Below are positions 1 through 5,762 of a stretch of DNA of 7,690 nt, in pieces. The stretch is from an uncultured Eubacteriales bacterium (lineage in GTDB: Bacteria; Bacillota; Clostridia; Oscillospirales; Oscillospiraceae): assembly GCA_900555795.1 (NCBI GenBank), contig USMP01000054.1:1-7690 (forward strand), in the 5' to 3' direction. Made by a program: the position numbers and the translations under genes. Position 1 is the first letter of the stretch, and the number at the start of each line of letters is the position of its first letter. A model generated the notes under the pieces. The model saw only the letters and a program-made list of their open reading frames with translations. It was not told where the DNA came from and searched no databases.

Positions 1-314
1 CCGCTGACCGCCACAAGATAGGTAGCGGAGCCGCTGCCACCGCTCCAAAAGGTCTCTACCACCTGGGTGCGGCTGTACACAGTGGGACGGGACAGCGTAT
101 TGATGGCCAGCTGCACTGTGTCCGGAGTAATCCGCACCACATTCAGCCCCTCCCCGGGGCTGTTTCCCGCCTCCGCGCCGCCCATGTCGGCCTGGGGCTG
201 GGGCAGGGTAATGCCGCCGGACTGGCGCGGACTGCTGTGAGCCAGAAGCAGCACCACCACCAGGATCAAGATCCCCACACCAGCGGTGAAGTAGGCCATT
301 TTTCGCTTATCCAC
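1..314 (-). CDS. Membrane-anchored protein of unknown function (N-terminal part, cut by window edge)
   Basis: I translated this by hand; 104 codons are visible and the gene runs off the left edge. The start is a GTG at 312-314, preceded by a strong AAGGAGG (323-329) with an 8-base spacer; the later in-frame ATG at 297-299 has no comparable ribosome binding site. The protein begins MDKRKMAYF, then has one hydrophobic segment at about residues 8-25 (GVGILILVVVLLLA). A Pro/Gly/Ser/Gln-rich linker (about 29-56) follows, then the start of a soluble domain (NVVRITPDTVQLAINTLSRP, ending near ETFWSGGSGS). The positive N-terminus before the helix predicts a membrane anchor with the body outside the cell. 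There is no lipobox Cys, so it is not a lipoprotein. It starts 33 bases after the wecB stop and in the same frame, so it is probably the fourth gene of the operon. I do not recognise the family; a role at the cell envelope is inferred only from topology and neighbours. Confidence 0.8.
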   Translation of the reverse strand, partial: MDKRKMAYFTAGVGILILVVVLLLAHSSPRQSGGITLPQPQADMGGAEAGNSPGEGLNVVRITPDTVQLAINTLSRPTVYSRTQVVETFWSGGSGSATYLVAVS

Positions 315-322
315 AGGCGGCG

Positions 323-329
323 CCTCCTT
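323..329 (-). promoter_or_regulatory. Ribosome binding site of the left-edge membrane protein
   Basis: The minus strand reads AAGGAGG, 8 bases upstream of the GTG at 314. It decides the GTG start over the ATG five codons further in. It lies between the wecB stop and this gene, which favours expression as part of the same operon. Confidence 0.75.
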
Positions 330-347
330 CCCAAGCCCGGACAGCCA

Positions 348-1493
348 TCAGGCCCGGAAGTCCTCCGGTCTGGGCCCCCGGCCAAAGCGCCACAGAATGG
401 CGTCCGCGATCCGCCGGCAGGCCTGGCCATCGCCGTAGGGGTTCACCGCATGGGCCATCCCGGCATAGGCGGCGGAATCCGTAATCAGGGTGTGGGCCAT
501 GGACACAATATCGCCGTAGGACACTCCCGCCAGCTTGACCGTACCAGCCTCTACGGCCTCAGGCCGCTCCGTCTCCCGGCGCAGGACAAGCACAGGTTTA
601 CCGAGGGCCGGCGCCTCCTCCTGAAGCCCGCCGGAGTCGGTCAGTACCAGATAGCAGCGGGCCATCAGATTGTGCATCTCGTCCGCCGCCAGAGGGGCGG
701 TGAGGTGGACATTGGCCATGCCATCCAGGTGGCGATGGGCGCACTCCTGCACCACAGGGCTGAGGTGGACGGGATACACCAGTTCCACCTCCTCATGGGT
801 CCGGGCAATCTCCGCCAGGGCGGACATAATATCCTCCATGCTCTGGCCGTAATTTTCCCGGCGGTGACATGTGACCAGCAGGATTTTCTTCTGGTCATAG
901 TCCAACCGGTTCAGTTCATCTGTTGTAAAGGAAAAATCCTTTCGCACCGTTGTACGCAGGGCATCAATCACCGTATTACCGGTGACAAACACCCCCTGGG
1001 TAACGCCCTCCCGCCTCAGGTTCTCCCGGTTCGCCTCCGTAGGGCAGAAATACAGGTCCGCAATGGCCGTGACCAGCTTCCGGTTCATCTCCTCCGGGTA
1101 GGGGGAATACTTGTCATAGGTGCGCAGTCCCGCCTCCACATGGCCAACCGGCACCTTGTGGTAGAAGGCGGACAGAGCCCCGGCAAAGGTGGTGGAGGTA
1201 TCCCCGTGGACCAGGATCATATCCGGTGAGAGGGTGTCGATGGCCTCGTCCATCCCGGTCAGGCACTTGCTGGTGATGGTGGAGAGGGTCTGGCGGGGTG
1301 TCATGATATCCAGATCCCAATCCGGCGTCAGAGAAAAGACCTCCAGTACGCTGTCCAGCATCTCACGGTGCTGGGCGGTCACACAGCAGATGGACTCGAT
1401 CTCCGCCCGGGCAGCCAGTTCCTTTACCAGAGGAGCCATTTTGATGGCCTCGGGCCGGGTGCCAAACACGCTCATAATCCGCAGTTTTTCCAT
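348..1493 (-). CDS. wecB: UDP-N-acetylglucosamine 2-epimerase (non-hydrolysing)
   Basis: A 381-residue cytoplasmic enzyme of the GT-B fold that interconverts UDP-GlcNAc and UDP-ManNAc. Length is normal for the WecB/MnaA family. Visible family motifs in order: FGTRPEAIKMAP (10-21), HGDTSTTF with D98, GHVEAGLRT with E120, YPEEMNRKL with E134/E135, TCHRRENYG with H210 and the HRRE block, and the C-terminal UDP-binding TDSGGLQEEAPALGKP (285-300) followed by RRETERPEAVEAGT. All the acidic and histidine residues expected for the anti-elimination/re-addition mechanism are present, so it should be active. The ATG abuts the tagO stop (TGAATG), with AGGAG at 1500-1504 placed 6 bases upstream, indicating tight coupling. 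UDP-ManNAc is used for the second sugar of wall teichoic acid linkage units (TagA substrate) or other ManNAc-containing surface polymers; which applies here cannot be told, since no TagA is in the window. The symbol mnaA would serve equally well. Confidence 0.95.
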   Translation of the reverse strand: MEKLRIMSVFGTRPEAIKMAPLVKELAARAEIESICCVTAQHREMLDSVLEVFSLTPDWDLDIMTPRQTLSTITSKCLTGMDEAIDTLSPDMILVHGDTSTTFAGALSAFYHKVPVGHVEAGLRTYDKYSPYPEEMNRKLVTAIADLYFCPTEANRENLRREGVTQGVFVTGNTVIDALRTTVRKDFSFTTDELNRLDYDQKKILLVTCHRRENYGQSMEDIMSALAEIARTHEEVELVYPVHLSPVVQECAHRHLDGMANVHLTAPLAADEMHNLMARCYLVLTDSGGLQEEAPALGKPVLVLRRETERPEAVEAGTVKLAGVSYGDIVSMAHTLITDSAAYAGMAHAVNPYGDGQACRRIADAILWRFGRGPRPEDFRA

Positions 1494-2633
1494 TCAGGAC
1501 TCCTTTTTCTCCGGGTCGTCCCCGGCCGGCTCCGCCTCATGGGCCTCAGCGGCCTGTCCCGGCTCCTCGCTGTTCTTTTTCAGGTGGTCATAGGGGTAAC
1601 GGGCAATCCGGGTCACGGTGAAGGCAGTGGCCGCCAGGGCCACAATGGACAAAATCAGCTTTACATAGCCGCTGGTGACAATCATCACTGCGCAAATGCC
1701 CAGCACACCGGCCACCATATACAGGGTAGCCACCGCCTGCTTCTGGTTCATGCCCATATCGATCAGCTTGTGGTGCGTATGCCCCCGGTCCGCTTTCATG
1801 GGGTTCTGCCCCTTGAGAATGCGGCGGATAAAGGCGGAGGCTGTGTCGTAGATGGGAAAGCCCAGGATAATAAAGGGCACAATGAAGGAAATCATGGCGT
1901 AGAGTTTAAATAACCCCGTCACCGACACAGTGGCCAGCATATACCCCAGGAAAGTGGAGCCCGTATCCCCCATAAAGATCTGGGCCGGATTCCGATTGTA
2001 GGGAATAAAGCCCACACAGGCCCCTACCAGGGCCCCGCAGATGACCGCCATCTCCATATTCCCCATCATCAGCGCAATAATCAGCATGGCCAGGGCCCCA
2101 ATGGTACTGACCCCGTCGGCAAGGCCGTCCAGTCCGTCGATCAGGTTCACGGAGTTTGTCACCGCCACGATCCAGATCACCGTAATGGGCACGGCCATGA
2201 TGCCGAAATCCCAGTAGGGTCCCCCCAGAAAGGGCAGAGGGTTGGCAATGGTCTGAATGACCACCCCGTGCCACACGGCGATGAGGGCCGCCACGATTTG
2301 CAGGATCAGTTTGATGCCCGCCCCCAGGGGGTGGGCGTCATCCACCACCCCCACCGCCACAATGAGGCAGGAACCCAGCAATATGCCCCGCAGGGGCCGG
2401 TCGATCTCCGCAAAGAGCAGGACGCTGACCACAAAGCCCACAAAAATGGCCAGCCCCCCCAGCCGGGGAATGGGGTGATTGTGCATCCGGCGGTTATCCT
2501 TGGGCACGTCCACTGCACCGATACGGTAGGCCAGCTTCTTTACCAGCGGGGTGAGCAGGAAACTGATGACCATGGACAGGCCCAGGGCCATAATTACCGG
2601 CAGCACAATACTCCGGTCAAACATGGTATTCAT
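1494..2633 (-). CDS. tagO: Polyprenyl-phosphate GlcNAc-1-phosphate transferase (TagO/WecA/MraY family)
   Basis: A polytopic membrane enzyme of 379 residues, predicted to move GlcNAc-1-phosphate from UDP-GlcNAc to undecaprenyl phosphate, the first committed step of teichoic acid or other surface glycan synthesis. Motifs in order: PRLGG (56-60), the Mg-binding DDAHPLG (from 98), NSVNLIDGLDGLADG (160-174), PAQIFMGDTGS (216-226) and the cytoplasmic HTHH (285-288). The DGLDGL and HxHH forms fit TagO/WecA better than MraY. About ten or eleven hydrophobic segments are evident. The last 25 or so residues are a charged Glu/Ala/Pro-rich tail. I chose the ATG at 2633 because GGAGG at 2645-2649 lies 11 bases upstream; an earlier in-frame GTG at 2651 lacks a ribosome binding site. 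It begins 18 bases after trpS and abuts wecB, whose product supplies the epimerised sugar nucleotide for the next step. The exact polymer is not shown by the sequence. Confidence 0.92.
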   Translation of the reverse strand: MNTMFDRSIVLPVIMALGLSMVISFLLTPLVKKLAYRIGAVDVPKDNRRMHNHPIPRLGGLAIFVGFVVSVLLFAEIDRPLRGILLGSCLIVAVGVVDDAHPLGAGIKLILQIVAALIAVWHGVVIQTIANPLPFLGGPYWDFGIMAVPITVIWIVAVTNSVNLIDGLDGLADGVSTIGALAMLIIALMMGNMEMAVICGALVGACVGFIPYNRNPAQIFMGDTGSTFLGYMLATVSVTGLFKLYAMISFIVPFIILGFPIYDTASAFIRRILKGQNPMKADRGHTHHKLIDMGMNQKQAVATLYMVAGVLGICAVMIVTSGYVKLILSIVALAATAFTVTRIARYPYDHLKKNSEEPGQAAEAHEAEPAGDDPEKKES

Positions 2634-2651
2634 TGATTCGTCCGCCTCCAC

Positions 2652-3656
2652 CTATCTGGCCACGAAGCCCACTTTTTTGTAGACCTTCCGCAGGGTCTTT
2701 TCCGCCACATAGGAGGCCTTCTCCGCACCGGCGCGATACACACTCTCCAGATAGGCCTTATCCTTCATAATCCGGGCCGCCTCCTCCCGGATGGGGCGGA
2801 GCGCCTCCACCACGGCCTCTCCCACAGAACTTTTGAATACGCCATAGCCCTTGCCGTCAAACTCCGCCGTAATCTCGTCAAAACTTTTACCGGTAACGGC
2901 GGCGTAGATGGTCATTAGATTGGCAACGCCCGGCTTCTCCTCCGGCGCGTAGCGAACACAGCGCTCCGTGTCGCTGTCGGTAACGGCCCGTTTAAACTGC
3001 CTCATGATGACAGCGGGATCATCCATCAGCGTCACCCGGCCGGTGTCCTCGTTTTCGCTCTTGGACATTTTGGCGGTGGGATTGGTCAGGCTCATAATCC
3101 GGGCCCCCACCTTGGGGATATAGGGCTCGGGCATCTTGAACACATCGCCATAGACGCCGTTGAAGCGCTGCACGATATTGCGGGTCAGTTCCACGTGCTG
3201 CTTCTGGTCCTCCCCAACGGGGACATAGTCCGGCTGGTAGAGCAGGATGTCCGCCGCCATCAGGCTGGGATAGGTGAAAAGGCCGCCGTTGACATTCTCC
3301 GCATTTTTCGCGGATTTATCCTTAAACTGGGTCATACGGCTCAGTTCCCCGAACATGGCGTAGCAATTGAGAACCCAGCCCAGTTCCGCGTGCTGGTGCA
3401 CATGGGATTGGATAAAGAGGGTGTTTTTCTCCGGGTCCAGACCACAGGCAATATATTGGGCCAGCTGCTCCAGCGTCCGCCGGCGCAGCGCCGCCGGATC
3501 CTGCCGCACAGTGATGGAGTGCATATCCGCCATAAAATAGTAGCAGTCGAACTCCTCGGCCCGGGCGGCCCAGTTCTTGATCGCCCCCAGGTAAGATCCC
3601 AGGGTTAAATCGCCGCTGGGCTTAATGCCAGAGAGCATGACTTTTTTTTCATCCAT
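2652..3656 (-). CDS. trpS: Tryptophanyl-tRNA synthetase
   Basis: A class I aminoacyl-tRNA synthetase of 334 residues, normal for bacterial TrpRS, which charges tRNA-Trp with tryptophan using ATP. Visible signatures: SGIKPSGDLTLGSYLGA (9-25), where TLGS stands in for the HIGH motif as TIGN does in other bacterial enzymes; YPSLMAADILLYQPDYVPVGEDQKQHVELTR (129-159), the tryptophan pocket and dimer region; and TAKMSKS (194-200) with an intact KMSKS loop. I start it at the ATG at 3656, which has AAAGGAG at 3666-3672 with a 9-base spacer and aligns with the usual MxxKKVMLSGIKPSG start. The frame stays open 27 codons further upstream, to an ATG at 3737 inside a palindrome, but that ATG has no ribosome binding site and the extra residues are not family-like. 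It heads an operon with tagO and wecB, an unusual partner set for a translation enzyme. I see no sign that it is a resistance-type or second TrpRS, but this cannot be excluded. Confidence 0.96.
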   Translation of the reverse strand: MDEKKVMLSGIKPSGDLTLGSYLGAIKNWAARAEEFDCYYFMADMHSITVRQDPAALRRRTLEQLAQYIACGLDPEKNTLFIQSHVHQHAELGWVLNCYAMFGELSRMTQFKDKSAKNAENVNGGLFTYPSLMAADILLYQPDYVPVGEDQKQHVELTRNIVQRFNGVYGDVFKMPEPYIPKVGARIMSLTNPTAKMSKSENEDTGRVTLMDDPAVIMRQFKRAVTDSDTERCVRYAPEEKPGVANLMTIYAAVTGKSFDEITAEFDGKGYGVFKSSVGEAVVEALRPIREEAARIMKDKAYLESVYRAGAEKASYVAEKTLRKVYKKVGFVAR

Positions 3657-3665
3657 TTTTGCTTG

Positions 3666-3672
3666 CTCCTTT
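3666..3672 (-). promoter_or_regulatory. Ribosome binding site of trpS
   Basis: The minus strand reads AAAGGAG, 9 bases before the ATG at 3656. It decides the trpS start against the longer open frame beginning at 3737. Confidence 0.8.
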
Positions 3673-3713
3673 GTAGATTCTGTCCGCCTCGCGGCGCACT
3701 TGTCAAATTGTTT

Positions 3714-3746
3714 TATTGCACCATGAATTTCATTCATGGTGCAATA
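3714..3746. repeat. Perfect 15-bp inverted repeat in the trpS leader
   Basis: The left arm TATTGCACCATGAAT (3714-3728) and its exact complement (3732-3746) flank a 3-base centre. On the minus strand the right arm is followed by AAAACA rather than a T run, so this is not an intrinsic terminator. It sits about 85-115 bases after the predicted transcription start and ends about 40 bases before the trpS ribosome binding site. In RNA it would form a stable hairpin; in DNA it could be an operator. Its TATTGCACCATG (3714-3725) matches TATTGTACCATG (3836-3847) at the upstream palindrome in 11 of 12 bases. Confidence 0.85.
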
Positions 3747-3814
3747 TATGCCATGGGGCCGTCCCGGCCGCCGGCTGCAATTTCAGCGCTCCGCCCCGGA
3801 CAGGCGGCATGCGC

Positions 3815-3843
3815 GTACAATAGCCGCTTTGCGGCTATTGTAC
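3815..3843. repeat. Perfect 13-bp inverted repeat across the trpS promoter -10 (candidate operator)
   Basis: Arms GTACAATAGCCGC (3815-3827) and GCGGCTATTGTAC (3831-3843) flank TTT. The palindrome contains the minus-strand -10 hexamer TACAAT (3837-3842) and the predicted start near 3830, so a transcript would carry only one arm. This placement suggests a DNA site for a dimeric repressor rather than an RNA hairpin. CATG occurs just outside both arms. The regulator is unknown, and a dispersed genomic palindrome is an alternative. Confidence 0.6.
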
Positions 3844-3865
3844 CATGTTTCCAAGGGAATGACAA
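3837..3865 (-). promoter_or_regulatory. Predicted sigma-A promoter of the trpS-tagO-wecB operon
   Basis: On the minus strand, -35 TTGTCA (3860-3865, 5 of 6 to consensus) is separated by exactly 17 bases from -10 TACAAT (3837-3842, 5 of 6). A TGG immediately before the -10 gives the extended TGn motif. The predicted start is near 3830, leaving a leader of about 175 bases before trpS. It lies between the hairpin after the ABC operon and trpS, where a promoter is expected. A second candidate closer in, TTGACA (3701-3706) with CAGAAT (3677-3682), would start transcription inside the trpS ribosome binding site and is much less likely. Confidence 0.7.
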
Positions 3866-3920
3866 CCGGGGAATCAGAAAATCCATAAAAACCGCGCGGG
3901 CCGCCCCGGGGAGGCAAGCC

Positions 3921-3956
3921 GAAGCGCCCGGACGGCCATAGGCCGCCGGGCGCTTC
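3921..3956 (-). terminator. Probable terminator of the ABC exporter operon
   Basis: GAAGCGCCCGG (3921-3931) pairs with CCGGGCGCTTC (3946-3956), continued by CGGCC/GGCCG around an ATA loop with one bulged A at 3932: about 16 base pairs, mostly GC. It begins 9 bases after the stop of the second ABC gene. The T tract directly after the stem on the minus strand is poor (CGGCTTGCC); a run of five T occurs only further on at 3887-3891, after another GC-rich stretch. Termination is therefore likely but not classical. The hairpin could also protect the 3' end of the messenger. Confidence 0.6.
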
Positions 3957-3965
3957 TGTTGTCCC

Positions 3966-5762
3966 CTATATCGCGTACTGGCTGGTGTAGAGCTGGTAGT
4001 AGAAGCCCCTCTGCTCCAAAAGCTGGCGATGGCTCCCCTGCTCTACAATCTGGCCGTCCCGCAGCACCAGGATCACATCCGCGTCCACAATGGTACTCAG
4101 CCGGTGGGCAATTACAAAGCAGGTGCGGCCGCGCATCAGCTTATCCATGGCCTTCTGGATCAAAATCTCCGTGCGGGTGTCCACGTTGGAGGTGGCCTCA
4201 TCCAGTATCAGCAGGTCCCGGTCCGCCAGCAGCGCCCGGGCAATGGTCAGCAGCTGCTTCTGGCCGCCGGAAATGGTGATGTTGTCCTCCCCGATGACCG
4301 TGTCATACCCCTTGGGCAGGGTGCGGATAAAGTGGTCGCAATAGGCCTCGTCGCAGGCCTTCACGATCTCCTCCCGGGTAGCACCGGGCCGCCCGTAGGC
4401 CACGTTCTCCGCAATGGTCCCCTTGAAAAGCCAGGTATCCTGGAGCACCATAGCAAACAGCTGCCGGCTGGAGTCCCGGGACACATCCGCCAGGTTTACC
4501 CCGTCCACCAGGATGCTGCCCTGGTCCACGTCATAAAACCGCATCAGCAGGTTGACGATGGTCGTTTTGCCCGCGCCGGTGGGCCCCACGATGGCCACCT
4601 TCTGTCCCGGCTCCACCCGTACGTTCAGATGCTGGATGAGGGGGACATCCTTGTCGTAGGAGAAGGACACATCCTGGAACTCCACCCGGCCCTTCACCTG
4701 CTCCCGGCGGATCTCACCGGAAATAGGGGCCTCCTCCTCCATATCCAGCAGGGTAAATACCCGGCCGGCGGCAGCGGTAGCGTGCTGAATGTTGCTCATG
4801 CCGTTGGCAATCTGCTCCAGGGGCGCGGCAATCTGCCGGGCAAAGAGGACAATGGTCATCACTGTCCCCACGCCGACCCCCTGGTAGACAATGAGCCAGC
4901 CCCCCAGGAGGTTGATAAGAATATAGGTGAGGGCGTTGGAAAAGGAGATGACCGGCTGGACAATGCTGCCCAGGAAGTTGGCCTTAGCCTCCGCCTTCTG
5001 CTGGAGAAGATTGACCTCCTCATGGCGTTTCCCATTGTAGTCCTCCATATTGTAGGCCCGGGTGGTGGCGTAGTTGGTATAACTCTCCTCCACCACAGAG
5101 TAGAGTTTGCCGCTCTGCTTGTGCATCTCCCGGAAATACACATTGCTCTTCTCCGCCACTAGGGCGGAGAGCTTAATGGACAGGGGCATAATCAGGATCA
5201 CCATCAGCGCCAGCCGCCAGTCCTCCAGCAGCATGACCACGGAAATGGCCAGGATCTGGAGAAAGCCGCTCATGAGGGTATCCACAATTTCATGGACGGT
5301 ATTGCCCATACGGGAGACATCGTCGGTCATGCGGTGAAGGATCTCCCCTACAGGGGTGCCGTCAATATAGCTGACCGGAAGCCGCTGAAGCTTATCGGAA
5401 ATCATGATCCGCAGGTTGCAGGTGAAGTACCGGCTGACCACGTTGTTCAGCAGCAGCATCTTGAAATAGGTAAAAAGGCTGTGCACCCCGTAGACCCCCA
5501 GCAGGCATAAAAGCCCCGGAACCAGCGCCGCCGGCAGGTCCGCCGCCCCCGCTCCGCTCTGATACGCCGCCCAGTAGTCGTACAGCTGCTGGACAAGATT
5601 TCCCATCAGCTTCGGGCCGGCCAGAGCGCAGATAATCACCACCATAGCCAGCAGACATCCCAGCAGTAGCCACCAGCGGATCGGCCTGGCGGTCTGCAGG
5701 ATGCGCAGCAGAATGTGCCGGTTTTCCGTCCGGCGCTCCAGAGTCTTTTCTCTCTCGCTCAT
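3966..5762 (-). CDS. Heterodimeric ABC exporter, catalytically canonical subunit (TM288/BmrD-like)
   Basis: A 598-residue half-transporter with an N-terminal six-helix exporter domain (about 1-335) and a C-terminal ATPase (about 358-598). ATPase motifs: Walker A GPTGAGKT (393-400), Q-loop Q441 in VLQDTWLF, signature ISGGQ (497-501), Walker B LLILDE with D521 and catalytic E522, D-loop SNVD, and switch H553 in IAHRLST. The ending RGFYYQLYTSQYAI is typical of the TM288/YheH/BmrD side of heterodimeric multidrug-type exporters. It starts at the ATG at 5760-5762, overlapping the upstream subunit's stop by 4 bases (ATGA), with GGGGGTGAG upstream, so translation is probably coupled. It should pair with that subunit in the membrane and provide the productive Walker A and B, while the partner gives the LSGGQ that completes the active site. 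Drugs, lipids or peptides are all possible cargo; sequence alone does not decide. Length is normal and nothing is missing. Confidence 0.94.
   Translation of the reverse strand: MSEREKTLERRTENRHILLRILQTARPIRWWLLLGCLLAMVVIICALAGPKLMGNLVQQLYDYWAAYQSGAGAADLPAALVPGLLCLLGVYGVHSLFTYFKMLLLNNVVSRYFTCNLRIMISDKLQRLPVSYIDGTPVGEILHRMTDDVSRMGNTVHEIVDTLMSGFLQILAISVVMLLEDWRLALMVILIMPLSIKLSALVAEKSNVYFREMHKQSGKLYSVVEESYTNYATTRAYNMEDYNGKRHEEVNLLQQKAEAKANFLGSIVQPVISFSNALTYILINLLGGWLIVYQGVGVGTVMTIVLFARQIAAPLEQIANGMSNIQHATAAAGRVFTLLDMEEEAPISGEIRREQVKGRVEFQDVSFSYDKDVPLIQHLNVRVEPGQKVAIVGPTGAGKTTIVNLLMRFYDVDQGSILVDGVNLADVSRDSSRQLFAMVLQDTWLFKGTIAENVAYGRPGATREEIVKACDEAYCDHFIRTLPKGYDTVIGEDNITISGGQKQLLTIARALLADRDLLILDEATSNVDTRTEILIQKAMDKLMRGRTCFVIAHRLSTIVDADVILVLRDGQIVEQGSHRQLLEQRGFYYQLYTSQYAI

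Noticed and set aside
237..1229. A 330-codon plus-strand open frame opposite wecB and the left-edge gene
   Set aside because: It crosses two well-supported minus-strand genes and shows no domain; composition is typical of an antisense shadow.
3677..3706. A second trpS promoter: TTGACA (3701-3706) with CAGAAT (3677-3682)
   Set aside because: The -35 is perfect but the spacer is 18, the -10 is weak, and transcription would start inside the ribosome binding site. The promoter at 3837-3865 is better.
3657..3737. A 27-residue N-terminal extension of trpS from the ATG at 3737
   Set aside because: The frame is open, but the ATG lies in the palindrome without a ribosome binding site, while the ATG at 3656 has AAAGGAG at a good distance and matches the family start.
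3714..3746. The trpS leader hairpin as an intrinsic terminator
   Set aside because: The stem is strong but the following bases on the minus strand are AAAACA, not a T run, and on the plus strand it is followed by ATATG.
4029..5162. A 377-codon plus-strand open frame opposite the second ABC gene
   Set aside because: Same low-complexity composition and antisense position as other shadow frames; the minus-strand gene carries all the conserved residues.
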